A stretch of 32,219 nucleotides of DNA from Flammeovirgaceae bacterium UBA5008 (GCA_002398365.1 DGYK01000024.1:464-32682), one strand, 5' to 3'. Shown: positions 9,150 through 18,900, counted from the stretch's first letter. Notes: generated from the letters alone by a model not told the origin. Made by a program: numbers and translations.

Positions 9150-9995
9150 ATGAAGCATTTATCCACTTCTCTCCTACTCACGGTTTTCATTTCTCTGAAT
9201 TGCTCTGCGCAGTTGCTTGTTGGGCCGGTTGTAGGAGGCAGCCTCTCTAAAGTATTTTTCTTTGACGATCAATTTCGGTATCAATCCTCGCCAACGCTGG
9301 GATTTGATGTTGGGTTCATGGCATCTATGCGGGTACATAAAAACTTTGTTTTGAATGGACAGCTATTATATTCACAACGAGGAAGGCATGTTACAGGAAT
9401 TGACGATCCACGATCAGACAGCAAATTTGATCTTTACTCCTCCATGCAATACATTGAACTTCCTTTGTTTTATGTATTAGAATTTAAAAAGAATACAGGT
9501 GCTTACAGTGGCCAGGGTGGCCAAACAAAAACCTATAATTGGTTTATAGGCGGTGGACCTGTGATCAGTTATTGGCTGAGCAACAGTGGAACCATTAAAA
9601 GCAGCTACCTACTAGAAAACAACATTGAATCATTGGAATACACCACTGTTTTTGGGAAGGTAAAAGAAACATCCGATCCGATAGCAGATGCGCAGATAGA
9701 AGGAATCACAGATCCAAACCGATTTCAATTTGGATTAAATCTTACCGGTGGCTTAGCGTTTCAGCCTGTAGGAGCGAATAAAATCGTAACGTCTATTCAC
9801 GTGTATTTTGCACAAACATTTTTAAGTGATAAGGGCGATGGATTTTTTCCCATCAGCTTTGTAGATGTTGACTTATTAAAAGTAAAAAATCACACAATCA
9901 GGTTTTCAGTTGCCTATTTATTTGACACGAAAATTGAAACACGCAACAAGGGTAAGAGTACACAAAAGACAGTAACCCGTAAAAGAAAGCGATAA
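9150..9995 (+). CDS. Outer-membrane beta-barrel protein (OMP_b-brl_2 / PorT-like superfamily)
   Basis: The only plus-strand gene, 281 residues from the ATG at 9150. That start places a signal peptide first (MKHLSTSLLLTVF, cleavage after NCSA); the frame extends upstream to a TTG at 9099, but this would bury the signal behind 17 polar or aromatic residues. The mature part has alternating hydrophobic strands with Gly-rich turns (LVGPVVGGSLSKVFF, FVLNGQLLYSQRG, MQYIELPLFYVLEF, WFIGGGPVISYWL, FGLNLTGGLAF), typical of 8-10-strand Bacteroidota barrels; YIELPLFY is a characteristic strand of the OMP_b-brl_2 family. It does not end on an aromatic residue: a basic tail (RNKGKSTQKTVTRKRKR) follows the last strand. 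It converges with the minus-strand PorP gene, stops 1 nt apart. Its setting among T9SS genes hints at a related role, but I cannot show that it is the core component PorT/SprT. Confidence 0.9.
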   Translation: MKHLSTSLLLTVFISLNCSAQLLVGPVVGGSLSKVFFFDDQFRYQSSPTLGFDVGFMASMRVHKNFVLNGQLLYSQRGRHVTGIDDPRSDSKFDLYSSMQYIELPLFYVLEFKKNTGAYSGQGGQTKTYNWFIGGGPVISYWLSNSGTIKSSYLLENNIESLEYTTVFGKVKETSDPIADAQIEGITDPNRFQFGLNLTGGLAFQPVGANKIVTSIHVYFAQTFLSDKGDGFFPISFVDVDLLKVKNHTIRFSVAYLFDTKIETRNKGKSTQKTVTRKRKR

Positions 9996-9996
9996 A

Positions 9997-11055
9997 TCAT
10001 TCTTTGCGATTGAATGTAGGACATGGAATAAAGCGTTCCTTCTTCTTGGATTTTTCCTTCAAGTTAATGGGTAAACGATATTTCAATGCTACTTCGTGGG
10101 TGCCGCCAGAAATTGGTCCGAGTGCAGAAACTGTAAAGTCGTAACTGTATGAAATTTCAATGTGCTCCATTTGAAAGCCCAAGATCAAAACTGCAGCATC
10201 TTGACTCACATTTCCTTGCACATTTTTAGTGAGTGGTATTCCTCTGTACCATACGCCTAGTATAATAGGGCTATAAAGCAAATACGCTCCTACATCCAAT
10301 TGTTCAAAAGTGCCTTGCTGCTTATAAACAAAAGAAGGTGAAAGGATAGGAATACTAGCTCGCTTAAATGCACCTCGATACAATGGAATTCGGACGCCCC
10401 CGTGAAGTGTATATTTCACCGGCACGAATGCGATATCGTTCGTCAAAGATCGATTGGGTTCATTGATATGACTAACAGCAAATCCAAGCCAGAAATTTTT
10501 GTTATAAGCCAAAGCACCTGCTTTAAAATCAAAGTAATTTGCCATGCCCAGATTAAAGGTAGAAGGATCATCACTCGGCACATTTCCATTGGCATCAAAT
10601 TGCAGCTGATCGCCAAAAAGTAACTTATTAAAGTCTAAACTGCGCATGGCGTAACCAAAATTTAGTCCAGACGAAATAACCCACTTATTCGATATACTCC
10701 ACTTGTATGAATAAATAAAGTTAAACTGAGATGATCGCATCCCTGCTGTACCCGCTTGATCAACCGTAGCCAAAAAACCAACCCCACTGTTATAGTTATG
10801 GAGATTATAGTCATAGGAAAAGGCATACGTTACATACCCTCGTGCAATGTTCGGCCATTGATTGCGGTAATTCATCATCAGACGATGATCGGCAGTTGTT
10901 CCAGCAAATGCCGGATTCAAATACAATGGTGCTGAATAATATTGAGAAAACTCTGGATCTTGTGAATGCACATTCCATGAATTCAGTGAAAGAACAAACC
11001 CAATGATCCATTGAAGACCGATAGAATAGCTGGTGTTATGTGTAGACTTCATCAT
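9997..11055 (-). CDS. PorP/SprF-family T9SS membrane protein (paralogue 2)
   Basis: 352 residues with N-terminal signal peptide (about 1-31, ending NVHSQ) and the family's diagnostic start DPEFSQYYSAPLYLNPAFAG, followed by beta-barrel strands through the length. PorP/SprF proteins are outer-membrane partners needed for secretion or anchoring of type B sorting-domain substrates such as SprB. The gene begins 2 nt after the stop of the 1242-residue PKD protein, so translation is probably coupled and that protein is the likely cognate substrate. ATG at 11055 and ATG at 11052 are both possible starts. The C-terminus carries a basic segment and the tail FIPCPTFNRKE, shared almost exactly with the other short PorP paralogue here. 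It converges on the plus-strand barrel gene with a 1-nt gap, leaving no room for a separate terminator. Confidence 0.95.
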   Translation of the reverse strand: MMKSTHNTSYSIGLQWIIGFVLSLNSWNVHSQDPEFSQYYSAPLYLNPAFAGTTADHRLMMNYRNQWPNIARGYVTYAFSYDYNLHNYNSGVGFLATVDQAGTAGMRSSQFNFIYSYKWSISNKWVISSGLNFGYAMRSLDFNKLLFGDQLQFDANGNVPSDDPSTFNLGMANYFDFKAGALAYNKNFWLGFAVSHINEPNRSLTNDIAFVPVKYTLHGGVRIPLYRGAFKRASIPILSPSFVYKQQGTFEQLDVGAYLLYSPIILGVWYRGIPLTKNVQGNVSQDAAVLILGFQMEHIEISYSYDFTVSALGPISGGTHEVALKYRLPINLKEKSKKKERFIPCPTFNRKE

Positions 11056-11057
11056 GA

Positions 11058-14000
11058 TTAACGAATCAAGTTAATATCACCTACACGCACTACATTCTCT
11101 CCATTCTCGAATCGGGCGGTTAGCTTATACATGTACACATCTTGCTGGCACAACTTGCCATTGTAATACCCATCCCAACCACGGGTTGCATCTCTGCTTT
11201 CAAAAAGTAATTCGCCCCAGCGATTAAAAATTAATAACTCAAATTCTGTTACACCCCGCATCAACGGAAGAAATACATCATTTTTTCCATCGCCCGCTCC
11301 ACCTCCGCTGCCACCTCCACTTCCACCAAAACCGCTTGGAGAAAACGCATTGGGCACAAGCACCTGCCCTCCTTTTTTTACCTGAACTACGTTCACCAAC
11401 TTAGCTGAGTCAACACAATCGAATTGATTGGTCGCTTCTAGTTTTATGGTATAAACTCCCTCGCTGGTATATTGGTGTTCTGGTTCTTCGGATGAAGAAA
11501 AAGTGCCATCGCCAAAATCCCAAACAAATCGGCTTGCATCAAAGCTGAGATTACTGGTGTACAATGTTCCCCCTGGTATATATATGAGTCTTGGCTTTAC
11601 ATCAAAGCCTGCGGTAGGTCGTGGATAAACTTGAATGGCATTGGGTTTGGTAGCGGTAATCTTTTGACCCGTAACGTTCGATGCCGATAATGAGACGGTG
11701 TAGGTATCTGCTCTGCTGTATACATGTACCGGGTTAGCTTCATTCGAAGTAGATCCATCTCCAAAATCCCATTGATAGGTTCTGCTGTCAGCAAATCGGG
11801 TAAGGTTGGTAAATGTTACCTGAAGTGGCACACAACCCGCTGGCGGGTCAAATGAAAAGTCTACCTGCGGTGGAATTGCATTAATGGTGATGCTTTGCTT
11901 AAAATTTTCTTCGCAAAATTGACTTTTTACGGTTAATGAAATCTCATAGGTTCCATAGGTGGCATACGTGTGACTTGCGATGGCAGGATCTGTAGATGTC
12001 GTTTGATCTCCAAAATCCCAACGATACGTCCATGAACCAACATTCGTAGTATTAGCAATGGTTACCGTTGATGCGGGCAATGTCTGATTGAGGGGGGTAA
12101 CCGTGAATGAGGTATTTATAACATCTTTCTGTGGCACTTGAAATGCGCGTGATGACACTGAACTTTGACAATTTGCAAAGTTTTCCGTGTCCAAAGAAAT
12201 TGATGCAGAACTATTACCGGCTAACAATCGATTAAAGGTGAATTCAACTATCTCCTGCGGTGTTCGTGTGTTTAATACAGTGATGTTGTTTTCATCAATC
12301 ACCCAATGATAGGAAGGTAATCCTTTTTGCACTGCGGTTGCTCGCACCTTCATGATGTCGCAATCCAATTGCAGGGTATCCAACAAAAATTGTGAAGTTG
12401 GCACAGGGCTGATCCGAATGATTCTGGTAGAATCTCCCTGACAACCTGCAGGCAAACGGGTTGTTAAGGTTACATTAAAATCTTTGTAAGAATCTGTAGT
12501 ATTAACAAACAAAAAGTTAAAATCAGGGGTAACACCAGTGCTTACTTGAGACAACACACCAGTGGCATCACGCACCGTCCATGTGAAGTCAATTGGATTC
12601 AGCGATTGCGTTTGTGCATCTACTTTGAATGAAACAGTTTGTGGGGAGCAATTGGAATTAAACGGTGAATAATTCAACTCACTAAATCCGGAGGCTGTTC
12701 CGGGAAAGGCAATGATCACTTGAGTGGATGACGTTTGTTCACATCCATTGACAGTTATCACTCGCAAACGGATATCATATAATTTGTTGTTGATAGTCAG
12801 GTTTGGAAAAACGTAGCTGAAGGTGGATGAGAAATTACTATCGGTAGGTCGTTGAATGGCCACCGGCTGAAATCCTGCCCCGATCCGATCATCCACTTCC
12901 CAAACATACTGATCAATGACATCAGGTTGAGCCAATACCGAGGTGTTCGTAAAGTTAACCATCAAGGGCCCACATCCGGAAGTAACATTGGGCGTGAAAC
13001 TGGCGTTTGGCAAGGGATCTACCTGGACTGGCAAAACAAAAATTGCGGAACATGCATTTTGATTCGTTGTTACTCGCAGTGCCACTTGAAACGTGCCTGA
13101 TGTTGGGAAGATCCGATCGAAATTAGTTTGGTTTGTAAAAGCTGCATCGGGGTTAAAAACTCCTGAGTAGTTAAAGTCCCATTCCCGCAATAAAATTGAT
13201 TCACCTCGAATGGATGTAAGCGTAGAGCCATCAACGAATGCGGTCGGTTTACCTTCACAAACCCGTGTGACTACAAACAACGGAACCGGCTTGATATAAA
13301 CACGAACCTCTGAATCATCCACCGACTCGCATGAGGTAACATTGTCGCGCACACGCAAGCGCACCCGATAGACTCCGGGTGTTGAAAAAGTCTGATCGAT
13401 ATTCGGAATGGCAATCGCTGAAAAACCGACCGCAGGATCTTGCCTGATCAGATTATTTGAAGGATCATATATCTCCCATCTCCACTGGGTGGTAGGCGTT
13501 ACTACACCTACCGATGCGTCATTAAAACGTGCTGAAAAAACGGTTTGAGTGCCGGAGGCTTCCTGACAGAAGTATGGTGTTATATTATTGTTTGACAAAT
13601 CAGTAACCTGAATTTTTGCAACTAAAGAAGGAGAAATGGTAATCACCCGATCAAAGCTATTAACACAATTCCCGGCAGCATTACCATCACGAACCGATAC
13701 TCGGATTAATTTCTGACCTGAAAGCTGATATGCAAAAGTTGGATTGGAAGAATTTGATGTAGCAATCGGAGAACCCGTGCCAGTTGCGTTGTCGAAAAAT
13801 TCCCAAGTATATTGAAATGAAGCTCCGGCTATTCCGGGAGTTTGATCATCAAAAAATATATCATCGCCAATGCAAAAGATAGATTGAACTGCACCTGTAG
13901 CACTACCCAATCTAGTTATAAAATTCGGTTGAGGCGAGGGAACTATTACAATTCGACCAGTGATGACCTGGGCGTTATTATCACCATTTATCAAATCTCC

Positions 14001-14786
14001 ATTGACCGGATTAAATGCATTTCCATCCAATACATTGTTATCATACGCATTACATTGATTCCAATTCTTTAGTGTGACTACAAATTCTTTACCTATATCC
14101 GCAGGCAGGGTTGCCGGAATAGTAATCGGCAGGCTTACCTGACCGGGCGCTAGTACCGGATGGATGGGATTGCGAAAAGGCGCAGGATCCAAATAAGGAA
14201 AGCCACCGGGAGCAATACTATTCACTTGTACACCATTCACCTGATTGACCGCAGGACCGGTTCCATACAACCATTGTATCCATCGAGCTTCGCTATTCTC
14301 TCGGGTTAGTCGGGGGAAACAATTCCATTGGCTATCATCCGTAAATCGCAGCGTAGAAGCAAATCCCTGACATACCCGGAACTCCTGGGGGTTGATGGAA
14401 ATCGCATCGTTGGTCCAAACGATAACTTGCGTGTTGATCGGCACTACACTACCACGAGGATTACATGCGTTTGATGCATCGATCACCATATCATATCCAC
14501 AGTTTACAGAAGCATTGGGGTAGTTATGAGATATCGTTACCCCCGTTGCATTGATTTGCGTGATCTGTTGCTCGGGAGATCCATCGCCCCAGTCGATGTA
14601 ATAAACCGTACCCGGAACTGAGGACAGATAAAAGGTCTCCAGATTAACTGTAAAAGGCGCACATCCTCTACTGCTGGTTAAAAACTTAAAGCCGGGCTCC
14701 AATATGCCGCCACATTGCGCATAAAGCGAAATAGAGCTTGACAGACTTAATAATAGAAGTAGATATAAATTATAGCGTAGTTTCAT
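11058..14786 (-). CDS. PKD-domain surface protein with type B (CHU_C) T9SS sorting domain
   Basis: 1242 residues. Signal peptide 1-23 (LSSSISLYA-Q). Residues 25-130 resemble a PKD domain (YYIDWGDGSPEQ). Residues about 134-287 form a module shared with the giant upstream protein (FTD...NC, RWIQWLYG, WNQCNAYD). Several Cys-containing PKD/Ig-like domains follow, and the last three PKDs are canonical (YRWDFGDQTT, YQWDFGDGST, FVWDFGDGTF, about 910-1130). The C-terminal about 105 residues are the type B sorting domain: LVPNAFSP, NDVFLPLMRG, LLIFNRWGELLFES, GWDGYYNGKL, VYMYKLTARF and final GDINLIR. A Gly/Ser run (GFGGSGGGSGGGAGDG) interrupts NAFSP...NDVF. Such proteins are exported by T9SS and anchored on the cell surface as adhesins or motility components. 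The gene has a 149-nt upstream spacer with a possible promoter and is followed by a PorP/SprF gene after 2 nt. Ligand unknown. Confidence 0.95.
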   Translation of the reverse strand: MKLRYNLYLLLLLSLSSSISLYAQCGGILEPGFKFLTSSRGCAPFTVNLETFYLSSVPGTVYYIDWGDGSPEQQITQINATGVTISHNYPNASVNCGYDMVIDASNACNPRGSVVPINTQVIVWTNDAISINPQEFRVCQGFASTLRFTDDSQWNCFPRLTRENSEARWIQWLYGTGPAVNQVNGVQVNSIAPGGFPYLDPAPFRNPIHPVLAPGQVSLPITIPATLPADIGKEFVVTLKNWNQCNAYDNNVLDGNAFNPVNGDLINGDNNAQVITGRIVIVPSPQPNFITRLGSATGAVQSIFCIGDDIFFDDQTPGIAGASFQYTWEFFDNATGTGSPIATSNSSNPTFAYQLSGQKLIRVSVRDGNAAGNCVNSFDRVITISPSLVAKIQVTDLSNNNITPYFCQEASGTQTVFSARFNDASVGVVTPTTQWRWEIYDPSNNLIRQDPAVGFSAIAIPNIDQTFSTPGVYRVRLRVRDNVTSCESVDDSEVRVYIKPVPLFVVTRVCEGKPTAFVDGSTLTSIRGESILLREWDFNYSGVFNPDAAFTNQTNFDRIFPTSGTFQVALRVTTNQNACSAIFVLPVQVDPLPNASFTPNVTSGCGPLMVNFTNTSVLAQPDVIDQYVWEVDDRIGAGFQPVAIQRPTDSNFSSTFSYVFPNLTINNKLYDIRLRVITVNGCEQTSSTQVIIAFPGTASGFSELNYSPFNSNCSPQTVSFKVDAQTQSLNPIDFTWTVRDATGVLSQVSTGVTPDFNFLFVNTTDSYKDFNVTLTTRLPAGCQGDSTRIIRISPVPTSQFLLDTLQLDCDIMKVRATAVQKGLPSYHWVIDENNITVLNTRTPQEIVEFTFNRLLAGNSSASISLDTENFANCQSSVSSRAFQVPQKDVINTSFTVTPLNQTLPASTVTIANTTNVGSWTYRWDFGDQTTSTDPAIASHTYATYGTYEISLTVKSQFCEENFKQSITINAIPPQVDFSFDPPAGCVPLQVTFTNLTRFADSRTYQWDFGDGSTSNEANPVHVYSRADTYTVSLSASNVTGQKITATKPNAIQVYPRPTAGFDVKPRLIYIPGGTLYTSNLSFDASRFVWDFGDGTFSSSEEPEHQYTSEGVYTIKLEATNQFDCVDSAKLVNVVQVKKGGQVLVPNAFSPSGFGGSGGGSGGGAGDGKNDVFLPLMRGVTEFELLIFNRWGELLFESRDATRGWDGYYNGKLCQQDVYMYKLTARFENGENVVRVGDINLIR

Positions 14787-14935
14787 TTTCTTTAGTCGGC
14801 AATGACTAAAGCAAACTTTTAGACTTCGGTAAATAAGTCAATAAAAGAAAAGGGAACCATGCACTATTTGCGTTAAGGAGAATTTGTCGATAGACCTATT
14901 CTATTAGCGATAAGATGGCAAAATGGCAGTTGAAA
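14787..14935 (-). promoter_or_regulatory. Possible promoter for the 1242-residue PKD protein gene
   Basis: This 149-nt spacer is the longest gap between same-strand genes here. On the minus strand, TTG (14839-14841) is separated by 19 nt from AAAGTTTG (14812-14819). That is one mismatch from the Bacteroidota sigma-ABfr -7 element TAnnTTTG, and the 19-nt spacing is consistent with a -33 TTG. Transcription would begin near 14805, about 20 nt before the ATG. No Rho-independent terminator is visible after the preceding PorP gene, so read-through from upstream is also possible. Confidence 0.4.
14791..14810 (-). promoter_or_regulatory. Perfect 7-bp dyad just upstream of the start codon at 14786
   Basis: TTTAGTC-GGCAAT-GACTAAA reads as a perfect inverted repeat with a 6-nt loop, ending 4 nt before the ATG of the PKD protein gene and overlapping the predicted transcription start. 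It could be an operator for a dimeric regulator or a small leader hairpin masking the start codon. It has no following U-run, so it is not a terminator. Confidence 0.45.
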
Positions 14936-15982
14936 TTAGTTCCAAAAACCTTCTTTGCTATTGAAGCTAGGACAAGGGATCAATCGATTTCTCTTCTTTA
15001 CTCCGCGATGAAGTGGTTTGGCTGCAAACTCATATACGACTGAAACTTCATGTGCTCCCCCTGTGGCAGTAGATAATCCGGATAAACTAAAATCATAGCT
15101 ATAACCTACCGTCAGATTCTTTAAATATAGCCCCATCGTGAAGACTAGCGCATCTTGCTGAACTGAATTGGCAATTGTGGTTTCCCAAGGCTTACCCCTA
15201 TACCACACACCCAATGAAACAGGATCGACATGGTAATTCACTCCTACATCAAATTGAGAAATCAAACCTTGCACACGGTATACAAATGATGGCGTGAGGT
15301 ACGATGGTTTTGCCACTGTACGAATGCCTCCATTTAAAGTGATTCGTCCACCTCCATGAAAAACCATTTTCATAGGAAGTCGAGTCTCCGTACTTAAAAT
15401 TGAAAGATTGGGTGTATTGATGTGCGAAAAGGCAGCACCAAAAAACAAATTCTTATTGTAGAGAACAAAGCCCGCACCAAAATCAAAGTATTGTGTATTT
15501 CCTAATCGTTGCAATTGTGGGTCTAATGAAACACCATTGAACTCAAGACCATCTCCCATCTGTAGCTTAGTACGATCAAGTCCATTGATTCCATATCCAA
15601 AACTTAAACCGGGTGAAAATACTAACTTATCTGTAATTCGTACTTTATAACTATAGTTCAGTCCGACTGTAGTTGTTCTCCAACCGGCCGACCCCATTTT
15701 ATCAGTGGTTGCTATAATGCCAAATCCACTTCTCAATTCATCTACCCATATATCATAGCTGGCTGCATAGGTAGCAAAGGTTTGTGGCAAGTTAGGCCAT
15801 TGCAATCGATGCACTAAAGTAAATCGTTGCTGATTGGTGATACCAGTAAATCCGGGATTTAAGTAAAGTGGAGATTGATAGTATTGCGAGAACTGCGGGT
15901 CTTGTGACACCGCTGCTCCGCTAATTACCATGAGTAACCCAACCACCCATGATCTCATCTGATTGAATTGAATGCTTTTCAT
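14936..15982 (-). CDS. PorP/SprF-family T9SS membrane protein (paralogue 1)
   Basis: 348 residues. Signal peptide about 1-26 (LLMVISGAAVSQ), then the family signature DPQFSQYYQSPLYLNPGFTG and a barrel with repeated aromatic-bordered strands (VGLNYSYKVRI, LSFGYGING, GAGFVLYNKNLFFGAAF, LGVWYRGKPW, LTVGYSYDFSLSG). Its start codon is 3 nt after the TAA of the giant repeat protein, the same arrangement as sprB-sprF, so it is the probable dedicated export and anchoring partner of that giant. It is strongly similar in order and motifs to the paralogue at 9997-11055 (FSQYY, LYLNP, LGVWYRG or GVWYRG, GG-[AT]-HEV), including the tail LIPCPSFNSKE, here extended by GFWN. The pair therefore looks like a duplication of a substrate-plus-PorP cassette. 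Confidence 0.95.
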   Translation of the reverse strand: MKSIQFNQMRSWVVGLLMVISGAAVSQDPQFSQYYQSPLYLNPGFTGITNQQRFTLVHRLQWPNLPQTFATYAASYDIWVDELRSGFGIIATTDKMGSAGWRTTTVGLNYSYKVRITDKLVFSPGLSFGYGINGLDRTKLQMGDGLEFNGVSLDPQLQRLGNTQYFDFGAGFVLYNKNLFFGAAFSHINTPNLSILSTETRLPMKMVFHGGGRITLNGGIRTVAKPSYLTPSFVYRVQGLISQFDVGVNYHVDPVSLGVWYRGKPWETTIANSVQQDALVFTMGLYLKNLTVGYSYDFSLSGLSTATGGAHEVSVVYEFAAKPLHRGVKKRNRLIPCPSFNSKEGFWN

Positions 15983-15985
15983 TGC

Positions 15986-18900
15986 TTAATAAATCATGGT
16001 TATATCCCCCACTTGTGTTGTTCGTTGCGAGTCTGAGAATCGCACCGTCAGTTTGTAAACATAAACTCCTGCTGGCATCAACTTGCCATCTTTGTTGTAT
16101 CCATCCCATCCGTATGACGAACTGTTGCTTTCAAATATGAGATTACCCCATCGATCATAAATCTGGAGGTTATACGCATCGGCATCCGCTGGCACACCCT
16201 TCACTATTGGCAAGAATACATCATTGAATGTACCACTACCTCCATTACCACCACTCGGGCCATTCGTATTTGGAGTAAATGCATTCGGGATTTTTGATTG
16301 ACCACCTTGTTTGGCAATCACCTGACGCACGAGTGTATCTCGACAAACTACGCCCCCTCCATGATCATTTTCCGCAATCAGTGTGACATCGTATTTTCCT
16401 TCAATGGCATAAGTATACTTCGGCTCTTCGTCTGTAACAAAATCAGGCGTGTCACCAAAGTTCCAGCGATAGCCGGTAGCTCCATCTGAGAAGTTGAATG
16501 TTTCCAACTGCGTATCGGGTACAAACACTACATCTGGACGAAGATCAAATGATGCCATTGGCAAATCAAAGACTTCTACTTCCAATGGTGGATCCGAAGT
16601 AGGGGGGTAAATTTTTACTTGACCCGTTTGAGGAATGGAAGTTTTATACCGAATCAGATATATACCTGGTTCAGATATTTTAAACTCTCCTGGATTAGCC
16701 TGGCTATAAGTTGATGATACCCCCGTCTTTTTATTGGTCACAAACCATTCATGAATGAATCCGGTACCAACTACATTGATTAGTTTGATGTTGCCAGGGA
16801 AACAGAATTTCTTAGGATCTACATCGAAGCTCGCATCCAAAGGAGGTAATATGATGGTTATTGATTTAAATGCATCGGATCTACACGTTAGCCCTGCAGC
16901 CTCAGAGACTGTATTAATTACTCCAAGTGAAATATCTTTAGTGCCCGGAGAAGAGTATGTAACCGGGATATCTCCAACAACAGTTTGTGTCAATGTCGGA
17001 GGATTGGCATCTCCCGTTATACCAAACGACCATTCATGACGGAACTGAGTGAAATTAATCGGAGCTGGTGTTGTGTTATTTGTAAACGTAACGGTAGAAG
17101 ATCCGCTATTGAATAATGGAATCGCTCCATTGCTAAATGATGCCGTAGGTTTTGTATAAACTCGAATCGTCTTGACTACTTCAGGAGCTGGACAATTACC
17201 AGCATTATTAGCGCGATACACCACTTCAATATCTTCATATCCAAGTACAGATGAATTGTTCGTGAAGACATAATCAACGGTAGATGTAGTCTTCGGTTCA
17301 TTTTCAGTACCCGAAAGGTCTCCTTTCAATCTCCAGAACCACTTGTGAGATGTTACGCCCAAGCTTTGATTTCTAAATGAAACCGTTTCTCCACTACAAA
17401 CATCCTGCACATCGGGAATATTTGTTATGATGATTGATTTGATGGTCACCTTCTTTGTAGAAAATTTAAAGCAGCCAGGGAAAGGAGCTGGAAGTTCTAC
17501 ACGCAATGTGACATTGTAATCCTGATTTTTATTTGGATTGAGGTTCGCAAATGTATGTGGTACTATTTGATTGGCTACGTCAGTCGTTGCTACATATGTA
17601 CTATCGCTCGAACCGTCCTGCCATTGCCATGTGTACTGAGTACCAGCTTTTTGGTTATACTGGAAATGATATTGGAACGGACTACATTGAGAGGTAGCCT
17701 CTACCACACTAAATGCAGGGTCAGTATCTCCTACGGTAATGGTTACTGACTGTCCTGTTATATTGATCGGACAATTGAAAGCATCTTTAATCGATTTGAT
17801 GGTATAGGTGGTAGTTACCGTTGGATTGACTTGAATCACTTTAAAATTGCCCGCTCCATTCACCACTTTATCGGTATTGGTAGTACCATCATCTTCGCTA
17901 TAAGTAAATGAAAAAGGTGCCTGACCATCGATAGCTATAATCAAAAACTCTGATGATCCCTTGCAAATAGAAGCGGATGAATTTTGAAAGGTTGCGTTCA
18001 TTTCAGGGGCTACTGTAACGATTACAATTTTCTGATCTCCTTCGCAATCATTCGGATTGGCTCCAGGTCCAAATGCTTTAATTGTATAAGTAATACTTGC
18101 CTGAACACCCGTTGTATTTAATAACAGTTGATTAATAGAAGCTGCAGAAACTGGAGTAGTTTGATCTGTAATTCCTGGCAAACCATTCAAATTCTCAACC
18201 GTCCATGTGTAATTGGTGCCTACCACATTGCTTGATAATGGTATTACCAAAGAGTTATTATGACAAATCTTATAAGTACTTGCAGGACCATTGATTTTAG
18301 GCTTCGGATTAACGATGACAGGTATGGTAATATCGGGTCCGGCACATCCGTTCAATTTAGGTGTAACAGTATATGTTACTGTAACTGGTGAGTCACTATT
18401 GGTTACTGTTGGAGTAGTTGAATTGTAGAACAAAGTCTGGAATATCACATTTCCGGCACCATTTGTCTCACCTGTAATTTTTCCGGATGGATCACTTGCA
18501 GTATAGGTTGAAATGAAGCCATCATAATTTGGATCCGTTGCTGAGAGTGTAATGTTTACAAAGTCCGAACTACAAATCGTGGCATTAGCCGGAGTGGCCA
18601 CAATAGTAGGTCTTGGATTAACCGTTAACACTGCAATTAAATCTTCGCTGGTACAGCCTAAGCCAGAACCACCAATAATCCTTGCTCTGAAAGTGTATGT
18701 TACTGTTTGTGGCAATGATGTTGGATTATCCCAGATATCAGTAACGGATTCATTGTTAATATAGGATGTCTTGGGCACTGACAACAACGCCAAAGACGGA
18801 TCCGACTTAACCGTTGAAATCAAATCAAATTGAATAGTACCACCACCGCTTGGTGCAGAGGTACTGGTAAGTTGCATGGCTGATGGAACCGCTTCACAAA

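Noticed and set aside
9150..9215. Lipoprotein signal (SLNC) in the plus-strand barrel protein
   Set aside because: Asn before Cys does not fit the lipobox, and NCSA-Q gives a usual signal peptidase I site.
9150..9995. Identification as the T9SS core protein PorT/SprT
   Set aside because: The barrel family fits, but I see no motif specific to PorT and the basic tail is unexpected, so only the superfamily call is supported.
14791..14810. Rho-independent terminator for the upstream PorP gene
   Set aside because: The stem is AT-rich, only 7 bp, has no U-run after it, and lies 125 nt from the PorP stop directly before the next ATG.
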